Assembly (NCBI GenBank): GCA_958430865.1
Contig: CAUDNR010000121.1
Location: 1 to 40,503 of the forward strand
Direction: 5' to 3'
Length of the DNA: 40,503 bases
Origin: Entrophospora sp. SA101
Lineage: Eukaryota; Glomeromycota; Glomeromycetes; Entrophosporales; Entrophosporaceae
Below are positions 8,745 to 21,723 of the stretch, piece by piece; within the stretch, counting starts at the first letter, position 1, and every line of letters begins with the position of its first letter. The translations under genes were made by a program, and so were the position numbers. The notes below the pieces were generated by a model. The model was not told the DNA's origin. It ran no database searches and saw nothing but the letters and a program-made list of their open reading frames with translations.

Positions 8745-8771
8745 CCGTGTGTTCAATCCACACAACTCGCA
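8699..8771 (+). tRNA. tRNA-Phe (anticodon GAA), no intron
   Basis: All four arms fold: acceptor GCGAGTT with AACTCGC, D arm GCTC/GAGC with loop AGTTGGGA (A box TAGCTCAGTTGGG), anticodon arm TCAGA/TCTGA with loop CTGAAGA giving GAA, variable loop AGGCC, and T arm GTGTG/CACAC with TTCAATC (B box). The discriminator is A. CCA is not encoded, as expected for a eukaryotic nuclear tRNA. It stands alone between the repeat block and the gene-dense block. Confidence 0.97.
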
Positions 8772-8784
8772 CACTTAAATTTGA

Positions 8785-8796
8785 TTTTTTTTTTTT
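8785..8796 (+). terminator. RNA polymerase III terminator of the tRNA gene
   Basis: A run of 12 T on the coding strand, 13 bp after the mature 3' end. Confidence 0.85.
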
Positions 8797-8908
8797 AATT
8801 TATTGTCATATAACGTTAAAATCAACAAATAAATAAATAAATAAATAAAATACAAATTACTAAAAATAAATTAATACAGAATAAGTTCAAAGAATAATAT
8901 TAACAATT

Positions 8909-11237
8909 TTAATCATCATAAACACTTATTTTTAAACTACTTAATCTTTGAATTGATTTATCATGACCTTTTAATGCTGCTTTCTTATAAAATTTTATTC
9001 CTAGTTTATGATCTACTTGTAAATTCAATTTGCCTTCATAATAGATGCTTCCCAAGTTGTATAAAGCAGTCGGATTTTCATGAAATGCAGCTTTTTCCAA
9101 GTATTTCATAAATTCAGTAGCCATTAAAGGATCATCTTTAGCTTTAGTTACAATAGTGAATGCATAACGAACTTGAGCATCAGCAATATCTTGGTCTGCA
9201 GCTTCCTTGAAACATTTGGATGCTTCTTCCTCATCTTTCTCAACTCCACCATATCCCTCCAATAAATAATACCCTTTCCAATATTTTGCTCTAGGATCGT
9301 CCAATACATCAGCATGATATTTGAAGCATTGCCATGCAAATCTTCTTGAGCTTTCACTTTGATCTTTGTGAAGTCTTATACCTTCATCTAATGTTAACCT
9401 TACTGCAGTATCCGCTAAAGACAATGTATCTAGATCAATATCAAGATCGGGATCAACAATATCATCACCAGTATTATTGGAATTTTGGCTTTTATCATGT
9501 GGTATAATTCTTGGTGAACAATAAAGTTTGTGTAAATTAGCCAATTGTGTAAGAAAAGTGTGCATATCTGGACGAAGTGTAGGTTCTTGAAGCCAGGCTA
9601 TTTTAAAGGAACGATTTAATAAATATAATTATTTATTGATAGTAAAAATAATTAAATTATAACAAACCGTTTGACACTATGCTTTTGAAACATCGTTGAA
9701 TATCATGAAAGTGATTGTATTTTTTTAAATCTTCTCGTTTGCCATTCCTAACGTGTTGAGAAATTTTTACACAATCATTCTCAAATTTTCTAAGATATGG
9801 AACCTGATTAAATGATAATTCCCAAACAAACATACCAAAACTAAAATGATTTAAAACCAAAGTCAGCGATCAGTACTCGATTAATAAATAAATAAAATTA
9901 GATGTACTTTGTTATTTATTCACCTAAAGATTTCACATTTTAATGTATATCTAGTCTTCACAAGATCCTTCAGTTTCTCGGGAGCCATCCAGGGTATAAG
10001 TTCATTTACTGATACAATTCGTCTACTTTTAGTTTCATAATCTCTACTTAGAGTAAAATTTGCAATTTTCGCTGTCTCAAGATTACCCATAAGCTATTAT
10101 CAATAATTTATTAATAAATAAACAAATAAATAATTAATTCATTCATTAATATGCTATTATTATTGTTATTTATTATTATTTTATTACTCACCAAAATATT
10201 TTCACACCTAACGTCATGATGATAAATTGTACACGCATGTAAGAATGTAAGTCCAGAACAAACATCGTAAACAATTTTTAATTTTTGTTCCCAAGTAATT
10301 TTAAATTTTTCATAAATATCTTTTAAATTGCCCATATTAGCCCAATCAAACACCATTACTCTATGTCCATCAGCAAATGCTATACCATGAAACTTTATTA
10401 TACAGCTTGATGAGTCTAATTTCCCTAAAATTGCTAAATAGGTACGAAAATCTTCTTCTTCATGTTCTTCATCTGTAAATGGTTTACATGCTACTTCTTG
10501 AGCCCTATTCAATACTTTTTTAAAAACTTTTCCACGTTTTATGGGTTGACTTGATGGATCTGGGTCTGTTAATCTATCAGATCTGATTTTTTTGATTTCA
10601 GGTGTTGGATTATTATTAGCACTCCTCATTGACGATAAAGTGTCCATTATAATCTTAATATCTCTTTCTTGAGTCGTCAAGCTAGCTGCCATTGTTTCTA
10701 CAGCCTATATTGTATGTAGTGTTTGATGATGATTTAGAATGAATAATAAATATTATACAAAACAATATACAGATTATTTATATTTACCGAAGACATTTTT
10801 TCAAATTCTTTTTCTATTAAACTTTGTACTTCTGAAATTTTCTTGAAACTTTTGGTATTTACATCCAAATTTAAATCAAGGATAATTCTATCATACCTTG
10901 TGATAAGCTGTTCAACCTTTTCTTTACGAGATTTTGCATTAATATATTTCATTGCTCCACTTAATTCTGAGATCTCGTCAATAAATCTTTTAATTTCCGT
11001 TGCTGCATTTACATAACGTTGAAGATTTTTAAAGAATTCATTGTTTACAAATACATCAATATTTTCTTCTCGATGTCTATATAAATCTTCCAAAGCACGT
11101 GATCCTGCTTCCAGTCTATCAGATAACGATAGACATATTTTCTTGGTATAACGTGCTTCTTCAGAAGCTTTATAAGCATCTCTTGCAAGTTTTGTAGCTA
11201 TGCCAATTAATGGGAAACAAAGTCCGACTATATCCAT
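8909..11237 (-). CDS. Helical N-terminal domain (MLKL_NTD-like) / pseudokinase / Sel1-repeat protein
   Basis: Five exons: 10788-11237, 10192-10704, 9924-10093, 9668-9840 and 8909-9597; all junctions keep frame; 664 aa. Residues 1-150 are helical, from MDIVGLCFPLIGIATKLARD through YTKKICLSLSDRLEAGSRAL, and resemble the four-helix domain of MLKL-type proteins. Residues about 200-440 are kinase-like: beta-3 Lys 224 (EVACK), HHD at 312-314 with Asn 319 (HHDVRCENIL), but the metal-binding DFG is NFT at 333-335 (AKIANFTLSR) and no glycine loop is visible, so phosphotransfer is doubtful. APE is present (WMAPEKL), followed by SFGMFVWEL. Residues about 490-660 hold Sel1 helical repeats (AKYWKGYYLLEGYGGVEKDE; ALYNLGSIYYEG). 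Kinase-like/Sel1 fusions are typical of Rhizophagus. The layout suggests a signalling scaffold or, more speculatively, a membrane-active death effector. Confidence 0.88.
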
Positions 11238-11673
11238 GATGAATTCTTTTCTTCGAACAAATAAATTAAATTTTTTTTTGGATAAAATCTTATCTGCAAA
11301 ATATATTATTTATATACATTTTTAATGTTACACTTTTTATAAATTAACTAACGTTATACATAATGCTAATAAAGGATTATAAATAAAGGATTTTCCTTTC
11401 CTACAATAATACTTATAACGATTGAGTTTACTAGCATTTATTTGTGATTACGTTATAAACTTTTTGGAAAACTCTTTGGAAAATAATTTTTTTTTGCGAC
11501 GGACAATGAATGAACAAGTTTCAAACAAGGAATGTTACACAGACTAAAAAGAATTCTGAATGACAACACCATATGGAATGTTTTTGTTCATTTGTGACGA
11601 AAAAAAAAAAGTTTACAAATACAAAGAAACGCGTTAAATTTTATATCTCACCTTACGACATTTATTTATTTAT
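11238..11673. other. Intergenic region between two minus-strand genes
   Basis: It contains the upstream region of the pseudokinase/Sel1 gene and the 3' end region of the ALKBH7-like gene, with several A/T homopolymers (for example around 11600) and an ATTT-rich run near 11660. No other feature seen. Confidence 0.5.
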
Positions 11674-12749
11674 TTATTTTTTATTTTTAAAGTTTGTGGA
11701 AGAAGGAGAATAATGATCCTTTAATATAAAATAGTTTACAAGTAATTTATAGTTATTAATATTATTATAATAATAATTGTAAAAAAATTTATTCATGTTA
11801 CTAACCCTGAACATTAATGAGATTCTACGTTTCTTGGGTATCAATTGACCCTTGAATCTATGTTCATTTGGGTCTTGAGGAATTTCATGAGTGAAATTAT
11901 ACCTGATCGAGTCACTTTATTTGTTGAAAATGAGAAAGTAATAAATAATTAATTAACGTACAGTATCATTATGTATGCACCGCACATATTTATCTATATT
12001 ACCGTTGAACGTATAAACTTCCTGGTTCTAATAAAACAGAAAATTGAATTTCTGGATCATCTTTATGTCGAAAAATCATCACAGTTGAAGAAATTAAAGA
12101 TATTCCTGCCACAATTCCACCAGAGTACTAAGTTTTTTTAAAAAATGTTATTATTGTTGCTTGCTATTTTATTATTATTAATATCCTTTATTATAATATT
12201 AATACTTGCCTCTATATTGTCTAAATGAGGTTTTATGCCACCATAATCGGCCAATTCTAAAATATGTATTGGCAACCATTTGATATTTTCATTTGAAAAC
12301 AAATCATAAAACTTTTTTTTAAATAACTCATTTACTTTATCTTCTTCCTCATCTTTGCCATTTGTAGCAGTATCAGTAGACCAATGAGTGGCTTGACATT
12401 CTCTATAACCATGGATAACATCATCAAAGTGAGCATCTTGATAGACAACTTCTTTACCAAACGCTCTTTTCAATTTCTTTGATGATTTTTCCACAAGAAA
12501 AGATTGTTCTGATTCATTTAAATGATTTGGAAATAAAATGAAATCTTCGTCAATTGAAAACGATGAATTTTTTTTTTGTAATTTAGAGTAATCAAAATAT
12601 GGTAACGATAACTCTGATATTTTCAATGAATTATTTGAAAATTTTTTCTTTTTAGATAAATTTTGCAATGAAAAATTATTCAATTTATAAAAAAATTTGT
12701 TTTGTGATGATAAAAAGTCATTTCGTAATCTTAATATTAAAAAATTCAT
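11674..12749 (-). CDS. ALKBH7: ALKBH7-like mitochondrial 2-oxoglutarate/Fe(II) dioxygenase
   Basis: Exons 12210-12749, 12003-12127, 11806-11914 and 11674-11718 encode 272 aa (human ALKBH7 is about 220). The first 37 residues (MNFLILRLRNDFLSSQNKFF...) are basic, hydroxylated and almost without acidic residues, as in a mitochondrial presequence. The dioxygenase core reads LELADYGGIKPHLDNIEYSG with the iron ligands His175-x-Asp177, then GIVAGISLISSTVMIFRH, LLEPGSLYVQR, the second iron His231 in RYNFTHEI, and KKRRISLMFR carrying the 2-oxoglutarate-binding arginines. Human ALKBH7 is mitochondrial and is linked to programmed necrosis and fatty-acid metabolism. Intron 1 must begin GC: exon 1 ends ATAGAG and the intron starts GCAAGT; no nearby GT keeps the conserved NIEYSG junction. 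The gene is divergent from EAF6, with 113 bp between the starts. Confidence 0.9.
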
Positions 12750-12862
12750 TTTTTTTTTTTTGATATATGGCTGTGTGACAAAAAGTATCTTTAAAAATTA
12801 ATTTACCAAAAAGTAAAATTTTTTATAATTGTATAAATAGTAAATACTAATACAGAAGAAAT
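12750..12862. promoter_or_regulatory. Short bidirectional promoter region, ALKBH7-like / EAF6
   Basis: Only 113 bp separate the two divergent start codons. It is AT-rich, with a T-run just upstream of the minus-strand ATG. No defined TATA box or operator can be assigned. Confidence 0.55.
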
Positions 12863-13670
12863 ATGCCAGATGTCAGTGACAATTCGATAATTAGAAATAT
12901 TAATATTAATATGCAAGATGCTTGTGACAATTCGGTAATTAAATATGTTCATTTTTTTAAAAATAAAAAGGCTTGAATGTTTAATTAAAATTTTACTTTT
13001 AAATTTTAGCCAACAACAGTTGTTAGACAAAAAAAATATAAAGAAGTTCGAGCTAAACTTTCAGAAATGTTGAAACAAAAGAAACAGACAGATATTAATT
13101 TAGTATATATCATATATTATTATTAATGATGGTAATTATAATTATAGTTGTAATTATATTAATATTAATCTTTTGTTGACATAGATAACAATTGAAAAAA
13201 GTATTTATAAGTTTGAAGGATCATATTTAGAAGAAACACATTCTGGTGGTAATCTTATTCGTGGGTTTGATTGTTATTATAAAAATAGTCAAGATCAAAA
13301 TAATAAGATTGAAATAAACGAAGAGGATCGATTATTTTCAAAATCAAGTGCTACTTATGAAAAGGTAGGCTAAATATATCTGCATATGTGTGTATATATA
13401 TATACATGATTATGGTTATGATATTAACATTAATTTTATGAATTATAGGCTATTGAATTAGAAGACAAAAATTTAGATAGCGCAAAGAATAGTTATAATA
13501 TTAATATTAATAGTAGATTAAGTACCTATAATAATATTAATAATAGGCGAAAAAAAAGACGTAGCAACAGATTGACAACATCATTTAATTATTATTATAA
13601 TAATAGTAATGGTAATGATAATAATTCACCAGAAGTGAAAAAACTTCGATCAAGTCCTAGGAATATATAA
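12863..13670 (+). CDS. EAF6: Chromatin modification-related protein EAF6 (NuA4 histone acetyltransferase subunit)
   Basis: Exons 12863-12934, 13010-13102, 13185-13364 and 13449-13670 give 188 aa; all introns are GT-AG and in phase 0. The family core is clear: KKYKEVRAKLSEMLKQKKQ forms the coiled coil, followed by SIYKFEGSYLEETHSGGNLI and RGFDCYYK, then NEEDRLFSKSSATYEK. EAF6/MEAF6 is a small subunit of the NuA4/TIP60 and MOZ/HBO1 acetyltransferase complexes that scaffolds the enzyme with its partner subunits in the nucleus. The C-terminal tail is Asn/Tyr-rich with a basic cluster (RRKKRRSNR), a likely nuclear localisation signal. The gene converges on the RBBP4-like gene, with about 210 bp between the stops. 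Confidence 0.93.
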
Positions 13671-13884
13671 AGAAGCGAAAGTAAAATATATTTATAATTA
13701 ATAATTAATCAACAAAAATAACAACAATAAAACCTTCTAACTACATTTAAAGATGGACTTTATTATTTACAAAGAAATTGTTAGTAATTATTATCATTAT
13801 TTGGCAACAAATTACTTTCTATATTGTATTGCTGCTAATAATATTATTATATTATAATTATTAAAAATGTATATAATTAATATT
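13671..13884. other. Convergent 3' region between EAF6 and the RBBP4-like gene
   Basis: 214 bp between two stop codons on opposite strands, with AATAAA-like words (for example near 13726) that could serve EAF6 polyadenylation. No gene. Confidence 0.5.
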
Positions 13885-16099
<2,215 letters not shown>

Positions 16100-16206
16100 T
16101 CTTTTATTTAATAGAAAATAGTATCAAAAATTCATCAAATACTGCGTCGCGCGTAAATTTTAAAATAATGATCGACGTAAATAAAATCTTTTTTCAAAAA
16201 AAAAAA
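16100..16206. promoter_or_regulatory. Short bidirectional promoter region, RBBP4-like / DCAF4-like
   Basis: About 107 bp between divergent start codons, including the rare GC-rich word CTGCGTCGCGCG at 16142-16153, the most CpG-dense spot nearby and a candidate factor site. If the DCAF4-like gene starts at its upstream in-frame ATG (16168), the gap is 68 bp. Confidence 0.5.
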
Positions 16207-18207
16207 ATGCCTCGTCGCAATTATTCACACAATTCACACAATCATCAAAATAGCAATAATTATCAAAAACATGAAGCGAAAAAATCAAGTTCAGAAGGTT
16301 CTTCTTCACTAATTGCGAATAAGCTGCCAAGGGAAATTCCTGGATATTATTATGATGAAGAACGTGACAAATATTTTAAAATATCTCCGAATAGCAACTT
16401 TGGTAGCAGTCATCTACATAGCTCAGAATCAATCTCAAAAAGGAAGAAAGAGCTAGAACAGGAAAAAAAGAAAAACGATAGAAAAAAGCTACGACATCAT
16501 CACGTACCTCAAAATACAATAACCTATCTTTTGGAACGTGAATTGAAACCAATGAAATCAAATTTGTATAATTAGTAAGTGGGACTTGTCTTTCATTGAG
16601 ATTTTTTTACATTTATTAACAATAAAATTTTTTTTTTAGTAGAAAAGGTCAAGAAGCTATGGTCAATTCATTAAAATCTATTAGTACAATTCAAGGAACA
16701 TCATCTCAAAATCATGATATAACGGATTTCCAGGTAAAGTAAAAATGATTTAATAAATTTAATATGATTTTTCTAATCCTATTTTCTTATTTCCTTTCCT
16801 AAAAAGATTCATAAATATAGAAATACTATATATTTAGGAAATCTTGGTGGGACAGTTGGGTAAAGATATATATCACTGTTAATAATAATAAATAATCTTT
16901 ATTATTAAATCTTTGGTGATTTTTTTAGGCAGATAAAATTTCAGTGTTCTTCTGAGTCATGTCATGAACTTTCTAGAACCTATATTGCTATGCTTACATC
17001 TGAAATAACATCTATCAATTTATTTGATAAAAACTTTTTGATGTAAGTTTAAAGAATTTAATTAGTAATTAGCTATTTTTTTTTTAATGAAATTTTTATT
17101 TAAAAAATAATTAATTAATAAATTTTAGATATACATCTTTAGGAAATGATTTATCACCTGGAGTTCTACATGTTGGTGGAATAATACCACTAAGTGACGA
17201 TGATGAATCAATAATTGGTGAGTGTCATTAATTGGATGAGAAGATAATAAATAAAATAAAGAATAATTTTTTAATATAATCGTAAACCATTTTCAGAATT
17301 GACACCTAATGTCATATATAATTCGAAATCTACTATTTGGACATCAACTTATTCTGAATTGGACAAATCAATCGCATTAGGTATTTCTTTGGATATATAT
17401 TCTCATATTCACACATTACTTAATATATTATTAATTAATGTTATTATATAGGTACTTCAAAAAAAGTTGTTGTACTTCAAGGTTTAGATATGCCGATTTA
17501 TCGATTAAGTCAATTTAAAACAGGCAGTGATGTATTCTCTGTGGATTTTGATAAAAACCGGCCTTCGATATTGTATGCTGGTTGTAGAGATGGACAGCTT
17601 CGAATATTTGATATTAGAAGTAGTTATCGAAAAAACACTTTGTATGGCGAGGGTCCGGTTATAAAACAGTCATCACCAATTTGTCATTTAAAACAGATTG
17701 GTAGTTGGTATATTATTACTGATGGGATGGATGGTTCAGTATGTTTTATATTTATATTCATATGTTTATTCATTGATTTATCGATAGTAAATTAATTTAC
17801 ATTACCTTTAGCTTTCTTTATGGGACATCAGAAAAGATCAAAATGGAAATAACAGCAATACTAGAAGTCCTAGTCGATCTCCGGTGATGGAATTCAAGGG
17901 AAATGTCAATTCAAATAATATAAGAATGGGATTTGCAGTAAATTCAAATGAAACAATTGTTAGCGTTGCTGGTCAAGATAAACGAGTTCGATTCTATTCA
18001 TTATCTACTGGTAATGCTATCAGATCGCCAATTGGCCCATTTGAAGATAAAGTGAACGCTATACGATTTTGTGATTATTACCAAAATATATATTTGTCAG
18101 GTTTTGCTGATTCTGACGAGGATGGTGTTAATGATAAGAGTGGCGAAAGAGGTGAAGGTTTATGGATAGCTGTTAATAATAAGCTTCATTGGTGGAGTGT
18201 TTCTTGA
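16207..18207 (+). CDS. DCAF4: DCAF4-like WD40 protein (probable CUL4-DDB1 substrate receptor)
   Basis: Exons 16207-16574, 16640-16733, 16807-16859, 16929-17042, 17129-17217, 17297-17380, 17452-17738 and 17812-18207 encode 494 aa, the size of human DCAF4/WDR21A (495). Near the N-terminus is LPREIPGYYYDEERDKYFKI, the DCAF4 signature that matches ELPGFYFDPEKKRYF in the human protein, followed by a K/E-rich helix. The C-terminal half carries WD repeats: FSVDFDKNRPSILYAGCRDG with LRIFDIRSS, IITDGMDGSLSLWDIRKD, and ETIVSVAGQDKRVRFYSLST. DCAF proteins bring substrates to CUL4-DDB1 ubiquitin ligases. The start at 16207 (MPRRNYSHN) was preferred over an in-frame ATG at 16168, which would add 13 residues. 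Confidence 0.88.
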
Positions 18208-18436
18208 TAATTGTAACAATAATGATATTAACAATAGTTTTGAATAAAATTAATAAAAATAAGCTTTTGATTGACTTTTTAATATGTGGATTTAATTGGA
18301 TCACTCGTTTGATGTAGAAACAATGAAATACAAAAAATTTGTATATCCAGTAGAATTTGATAACGATGGTTGCGATTGTACTGGTCGCAAGTGTGATGGT
18401 TTATTTTGGGCTTCTTGATCTTTTACATAATTCTTT
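18208..18436. other. 3' region of the DCAF4-like gene and spacer
   Basis: It includes a small ATG-started frame (18323-18418, MKYKKFVYPVEFDNDGCDC, 31 codons) with a CDCTGRKC cysteine cluster. It could be an exon of the following ORF, but no frame-compatible splice joins them. Nothing else recognised. Confidence 0.3.
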
Positions 18437-18712
18437 TTGCAGCGCCAAGCTTTGCCCACGTTCTCTTTGCATGAGCCTTCTAATTATTCATCCGGACTTA
18501 TAAGTGAAGAAGAAGAAGATGATGATATCGACAACAACAAGGAAGAGGCTTTTAAGAGTCCATTGTCATTTAGGCAACGTATTCTACCGGGCCACTTGCT
18601 GTCACTTTATCCTTTTTATAATAATAGACACATAATAGCAAAGTCTGCTATGTATCTTGAACGTTGCCAACAAATTATTCCTTACACTTCCAATTTCAAC
18701 TATCTAATCTAA
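18437..18712 (+). pseudogene. Uncharacterised coding-like terminal exon
   Basis: After a good acceptor (TTCTTTTTGCAG, ending 18442) a frame reads RQALPTFSLHEPSNYSSGLI, an acidic run SEEEEDDDIDNN, then SFRQRILPGHLLSLYPFYNN and YLERCQQIIPY before the stop at 18710-18712. It lacks an ATG, so it is either a last exon with a missing upstream part or a relic. Composition is protein-like; no domain recognised. Confidence 0.4.
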
Positions 18713-18950
18713 TATTCAAAAAAGTGCAACAATTTCAAGCCAACCTATTTTTATTTTTATTTATACCAATTTTTCGTTGTAAACGAATCTAAAAGATCAA
18801 GAATAGCTTTTTAAAAAATAAAATAAAATATTTATTTGTAATGAATATATGAGTAAGCTTACTCGTACCTAATATATGCGTATTTTTCAACAACATAATA
18901 TATGGTGCTATACCATTTACTGCGTCAATGACCAAAATTTCCCAATTTTT

Positions 18951-19513
18951 ATTGTATCCATTCCCCCTTCTATAAGAATCGATAAAATCTCCAGCACCTG
19001 CGTGCAGATTTGCAAATATAAACAGGATTTAAAGGCATAGTCATACTTTTCGTGAGTATACCTTTTGGCAGCTCCAAAAAGAATTCATAAAATTGATTGC
19101 GCAGTAAAATTTGGTTAAAACGACAATGGGCTTCAAGAATTTCTTGAATTAAAGGCTTTTTGATTCAAAAAATCTTATTGAAGTTCAAGAATACGAACTG
19201 TACAACAGAAATCTTGAACGGGAGAGTGTTTTTTGCAATTATTATAAATTTGAAATAATATTGTTGTTGGCTATAATTTCATTATTTAAGAATTAATTCA
19301 ATTCCTTTTGGTCTTCCATCAGACAAATTCATTAATTGTTTTTTTCAATCTAGCATTGTTCCATCTAAATTTGTGATTTCTACCTGGTTCCTCCTTGCAA
19401 CCAAAGCATCTTTTGCGTAAATTACATTGTTTTTTACATTACCAAATGCAAAAACTCCAATTGAATTTGGGAGAGCTTTTTAAAAAATTGGTATGGCCTT
19501 TTCACCTACTCCA
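18951..19513 (-). pseudogene. Decayed DDE (IS630/Tc1-like, DDE_3-type) transposase
   Basis: Minus-strand pieces in changing frames match the catalytic half of the fungal DDE_3 endonuclease family as I remember it: LPNSIGVFAFGNVKNN then YAKDALVARRNQVEIT (about 19460-19380), a GRPKGIELIL segment near 19310, LNFNKIF/NQKALIQEIL near 19190-19150, LLRNQFYEFFLELPKG near 19090 (cf. the FIExFWGAAK block) and RRCWRF with DSYRRG near 18990-18960 in two frames. Stops and frameshifts throughout show that it is dead. Its 5' half and terminal repeats were not found. It lies directly upstream of the kinase array. Confidence 0.55.
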
Positions 19514-19548
19514 AAAATTTGAAAATCAATTAACACGTATTACTTTTT

Positions 19549-19965
19549 TATGATGAAACGTATCTGACATTTTTGTGAATTTGTAACCAAAAATTCATTT
19601 CATAATAATAATTTCTACGAGTTCGAGCATTTCACGGGAATGATTTAGTTTTGTAGATTAATATAGAGTATACATAGTAATGGTATGGTATTATTACTTT
19701 ACCAATAATTGTTGATAATAAATTAAAAACCTAGTTCCTTAATTAATGGGGGTTTAGAGGAAATTAAAATATCATTAATTTCTAGTTCTATGTTTTTTTT
19801 TATTTATAATATATCAATATAGTCGAAAAAATGTTCAATTTATTCGTGGAGGTTTTTTTAAATACAAATCAATTTCAATTATTAGCTTCGTACAAATCAT
19901 TGCAGCCAAACCTTGTTTCAAGGAACCCTTGTATAATTAAATTTGCGTTACAACGAACGACATAG
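19549..19965 (+). repeat. Upstream module of kinase A, duplicated upstream of kinase B
   Basis: Words such as GATGAAACGTATCT, GACATTTTTGTGAATTTG, AGCATTTCAC, TATTCGTGGAG and TTCAATTATTAGCTTCGTA occur in the same order here and at 21777-22047, with indels. It shows that the ancestral duplication included 5' flanking DNA. The distal end (19902-19965) is a degraded pogo-like terminus (CCTTGTTTCA...GTTACAACGAACG). Confidence 0.7.
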
Positions 19966-20072
19966 TAATTTTAGTAATTTTGGCTCTCATTGTACATTAT
20001 TAAATTGTCTCAAAAAGGAAAGGTTCGGTTTCTATCTTTTTCCAAAATAGATATTATCGAGTAAAGTTAAAA

Positions 20073-21723
20073 ATGTCATATATTAAATTATTATCACTAG
20101 AAAGAAAAGAATTCACATTTAAAATTTATAATGAAATGGTTATTAATACAGCAGTTAATTATTCTAATAGTGATAAAGATAATATAAAAGATTATTTTTT
20201 TTCATTAGTCAAGGAAAATGAGGAGCTTTCTGAAAATGAAAAAGAATTTTGTAAAGAAAAGTTTATTTATAATTTTGAATTAAAAAATGCAACTCATAAA
20301 TTAGGCAAACCAAAAGAATGTGTCAAGTGTAAATCAACAAAATACTCTGATAGATTCTGTGAAGGTTGCATTAGTTTACAACTACAGAGTCTTTTCACCA
20401 CTTGGACATCTGGAAATGACATAATTGATAACTTTATTCAACAATGTCAAATTAAATCATCTCTACCAGACTATATTTTAGAATGGATGCCTCTTGAACA
20501 ATTTGAAGACATAAAAAAATTAACTGAAGGTGGATTTAGTTCAATTTATACTGCTACATGGACAAGAGGAAAAATAACTGATTACAATGAAAAGGAAAAA
20601 GAATTTAGTTATTTTGGTGCTCAAAAAGTAGTATTAAAAAGTTTAAATAATTCAGGAAATCCAGGAAAAGCATTTTTTGATGAGGTTGGTAATTTTATTT
20701 AAAATAAAAATAAATAATGCTGTATTGTATAACACTAATTGGTTTTATATTTAATTACAGGCAATCAATTATTGCAAAATTAAATCACCAATGATTGTTC
20801 CCTGCTATGGTATAACTAAATTCCCAGATAATGGAAATTATGCAATGGTTTTAAATCATTATCCAGAAGGAAATTTAAGGGGTTATTTACAGAAAAATCA
20901 TTCTAATTTGACATTAAAAGATAGAATTGCAATTTTTAGATGGTTATGTGTTGCATTGTATGATATACATAAAGAAGATTTAATCCATTGTGATTTAAAT
21001 AGTGGTAATATATTAATAAGTGGAGGTGATTGTTATATTACAGATTTGGGTTTATGTGGACCAGTAGATGAAAAGTCATCAAATAAAATATATGGAATTG
21101 TATCATATGTTGCACCTGAGCTACTAAGCAGCACAAATAATACAAAGAACACAAAAGAAACAGATATTTACAGTATTGGGATGTTAATGTGGGAAATATT
21201 TGCAGGCCATCCACCATTTGATGATAGAGCTCATGATCATCATTTAATTTTTGATATATGTGAAGGTTTACAACCACCAATATTGCCAGGAATGCCTGAT
21301 GATTATGCACAAATAATGCAAAAATGTTGGGATATTGATCCATCAAAAAGACCAACTATTAGAGATCTTTTGGACTTTGCTAAAAATAAAAATAAAGAAT
21401 ATTTTAAAAATGAAAGCTTAATAAATAATAGTAGTAATAATAGTTTAATAAAAAGATTATTCAAATTTTCTAAAATTAAAAAACATGAAATTGATTTTAA
21501 TAATGATAGTAGCAACGGCAGCAGCAATGGTGGTGACAGTGGTGGTGATTCGCAACAAGTATACAAATCACATCCAGAAGCATACCATACAAGTAGAATA
21601 TTAGATGATGAAATTACCAAGTCAACAAGCTTAAAAAGTTATACAAGTAATGATAGTTCATTAAATAACCTTGATTTTAACTCTCTTATCTTAAACAAAG
21701 GTGAATTAATTTTTCATTACTAA
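20073..21723 (+). CDS. Protein kinase A of a three-gene tandem array
   Basis: Two exons (20073-20684, 20761-21723), phase 0, 524 aa. Residues 1-110 carry a helical region and a four-cysteine motif CVKCKSTKYSDRFCEGC (Cys83, 86, 96, 99), a probable small zinc site often seen in Rhizophagus kinases. The kinase domain (about 144-400) has LTEGGFSSIYTATW as glycine loop, Lys189 in KVVLKS, Glu204, HCDLNSGNIL with Asp282 (HRD is HCD), DLG at 299-301 for DFG, and VAPELL; the closing motif is CWDIDPSKRPTIRDLL. The essential Lys, Asp and Asn are present, so it is probably active, with TKL-like features. The tail is Ser/Asn-rich and ends in a shared QQVYKSHPEAYHTSRIL block. Its 3' half from 21140 to 21603 is base-identical to kinase B. 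Confidence 0.9.
21140..21603 (+). repeat. 464-bp block identical to 24008-24471 (kinase A versus B)
   Basis: By eye every base, including synonymous positions, Asn-codon runs and the GGTGGTGACAGTGGTGG stretch, is the same in both genes, whereas the 5' halves differ at many sites. The match begins at ATACAAAGAACAC and ends at AGAATATTA. Confidence 0.85.

Noticed and set aside
12803..13030. Minus-strand 75-codon frame
   Set aside because: Overlaps exon 1 and intron 1 of EAF6 on the opposite strand and is Ile/Asn-rich by base composition.
16376..16561. Minus-strand 61-codon frame
   Set aside because: Antisense of DCAF4-like exon 1.
21038..21620. Repeated minus-strand frames of about 105 codons inside all three kinases
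   Set aside because: They recur only because the kinase exons are nearly identical; the Leu-rich translation is the antisense of Asn/Ser-coding sequence.
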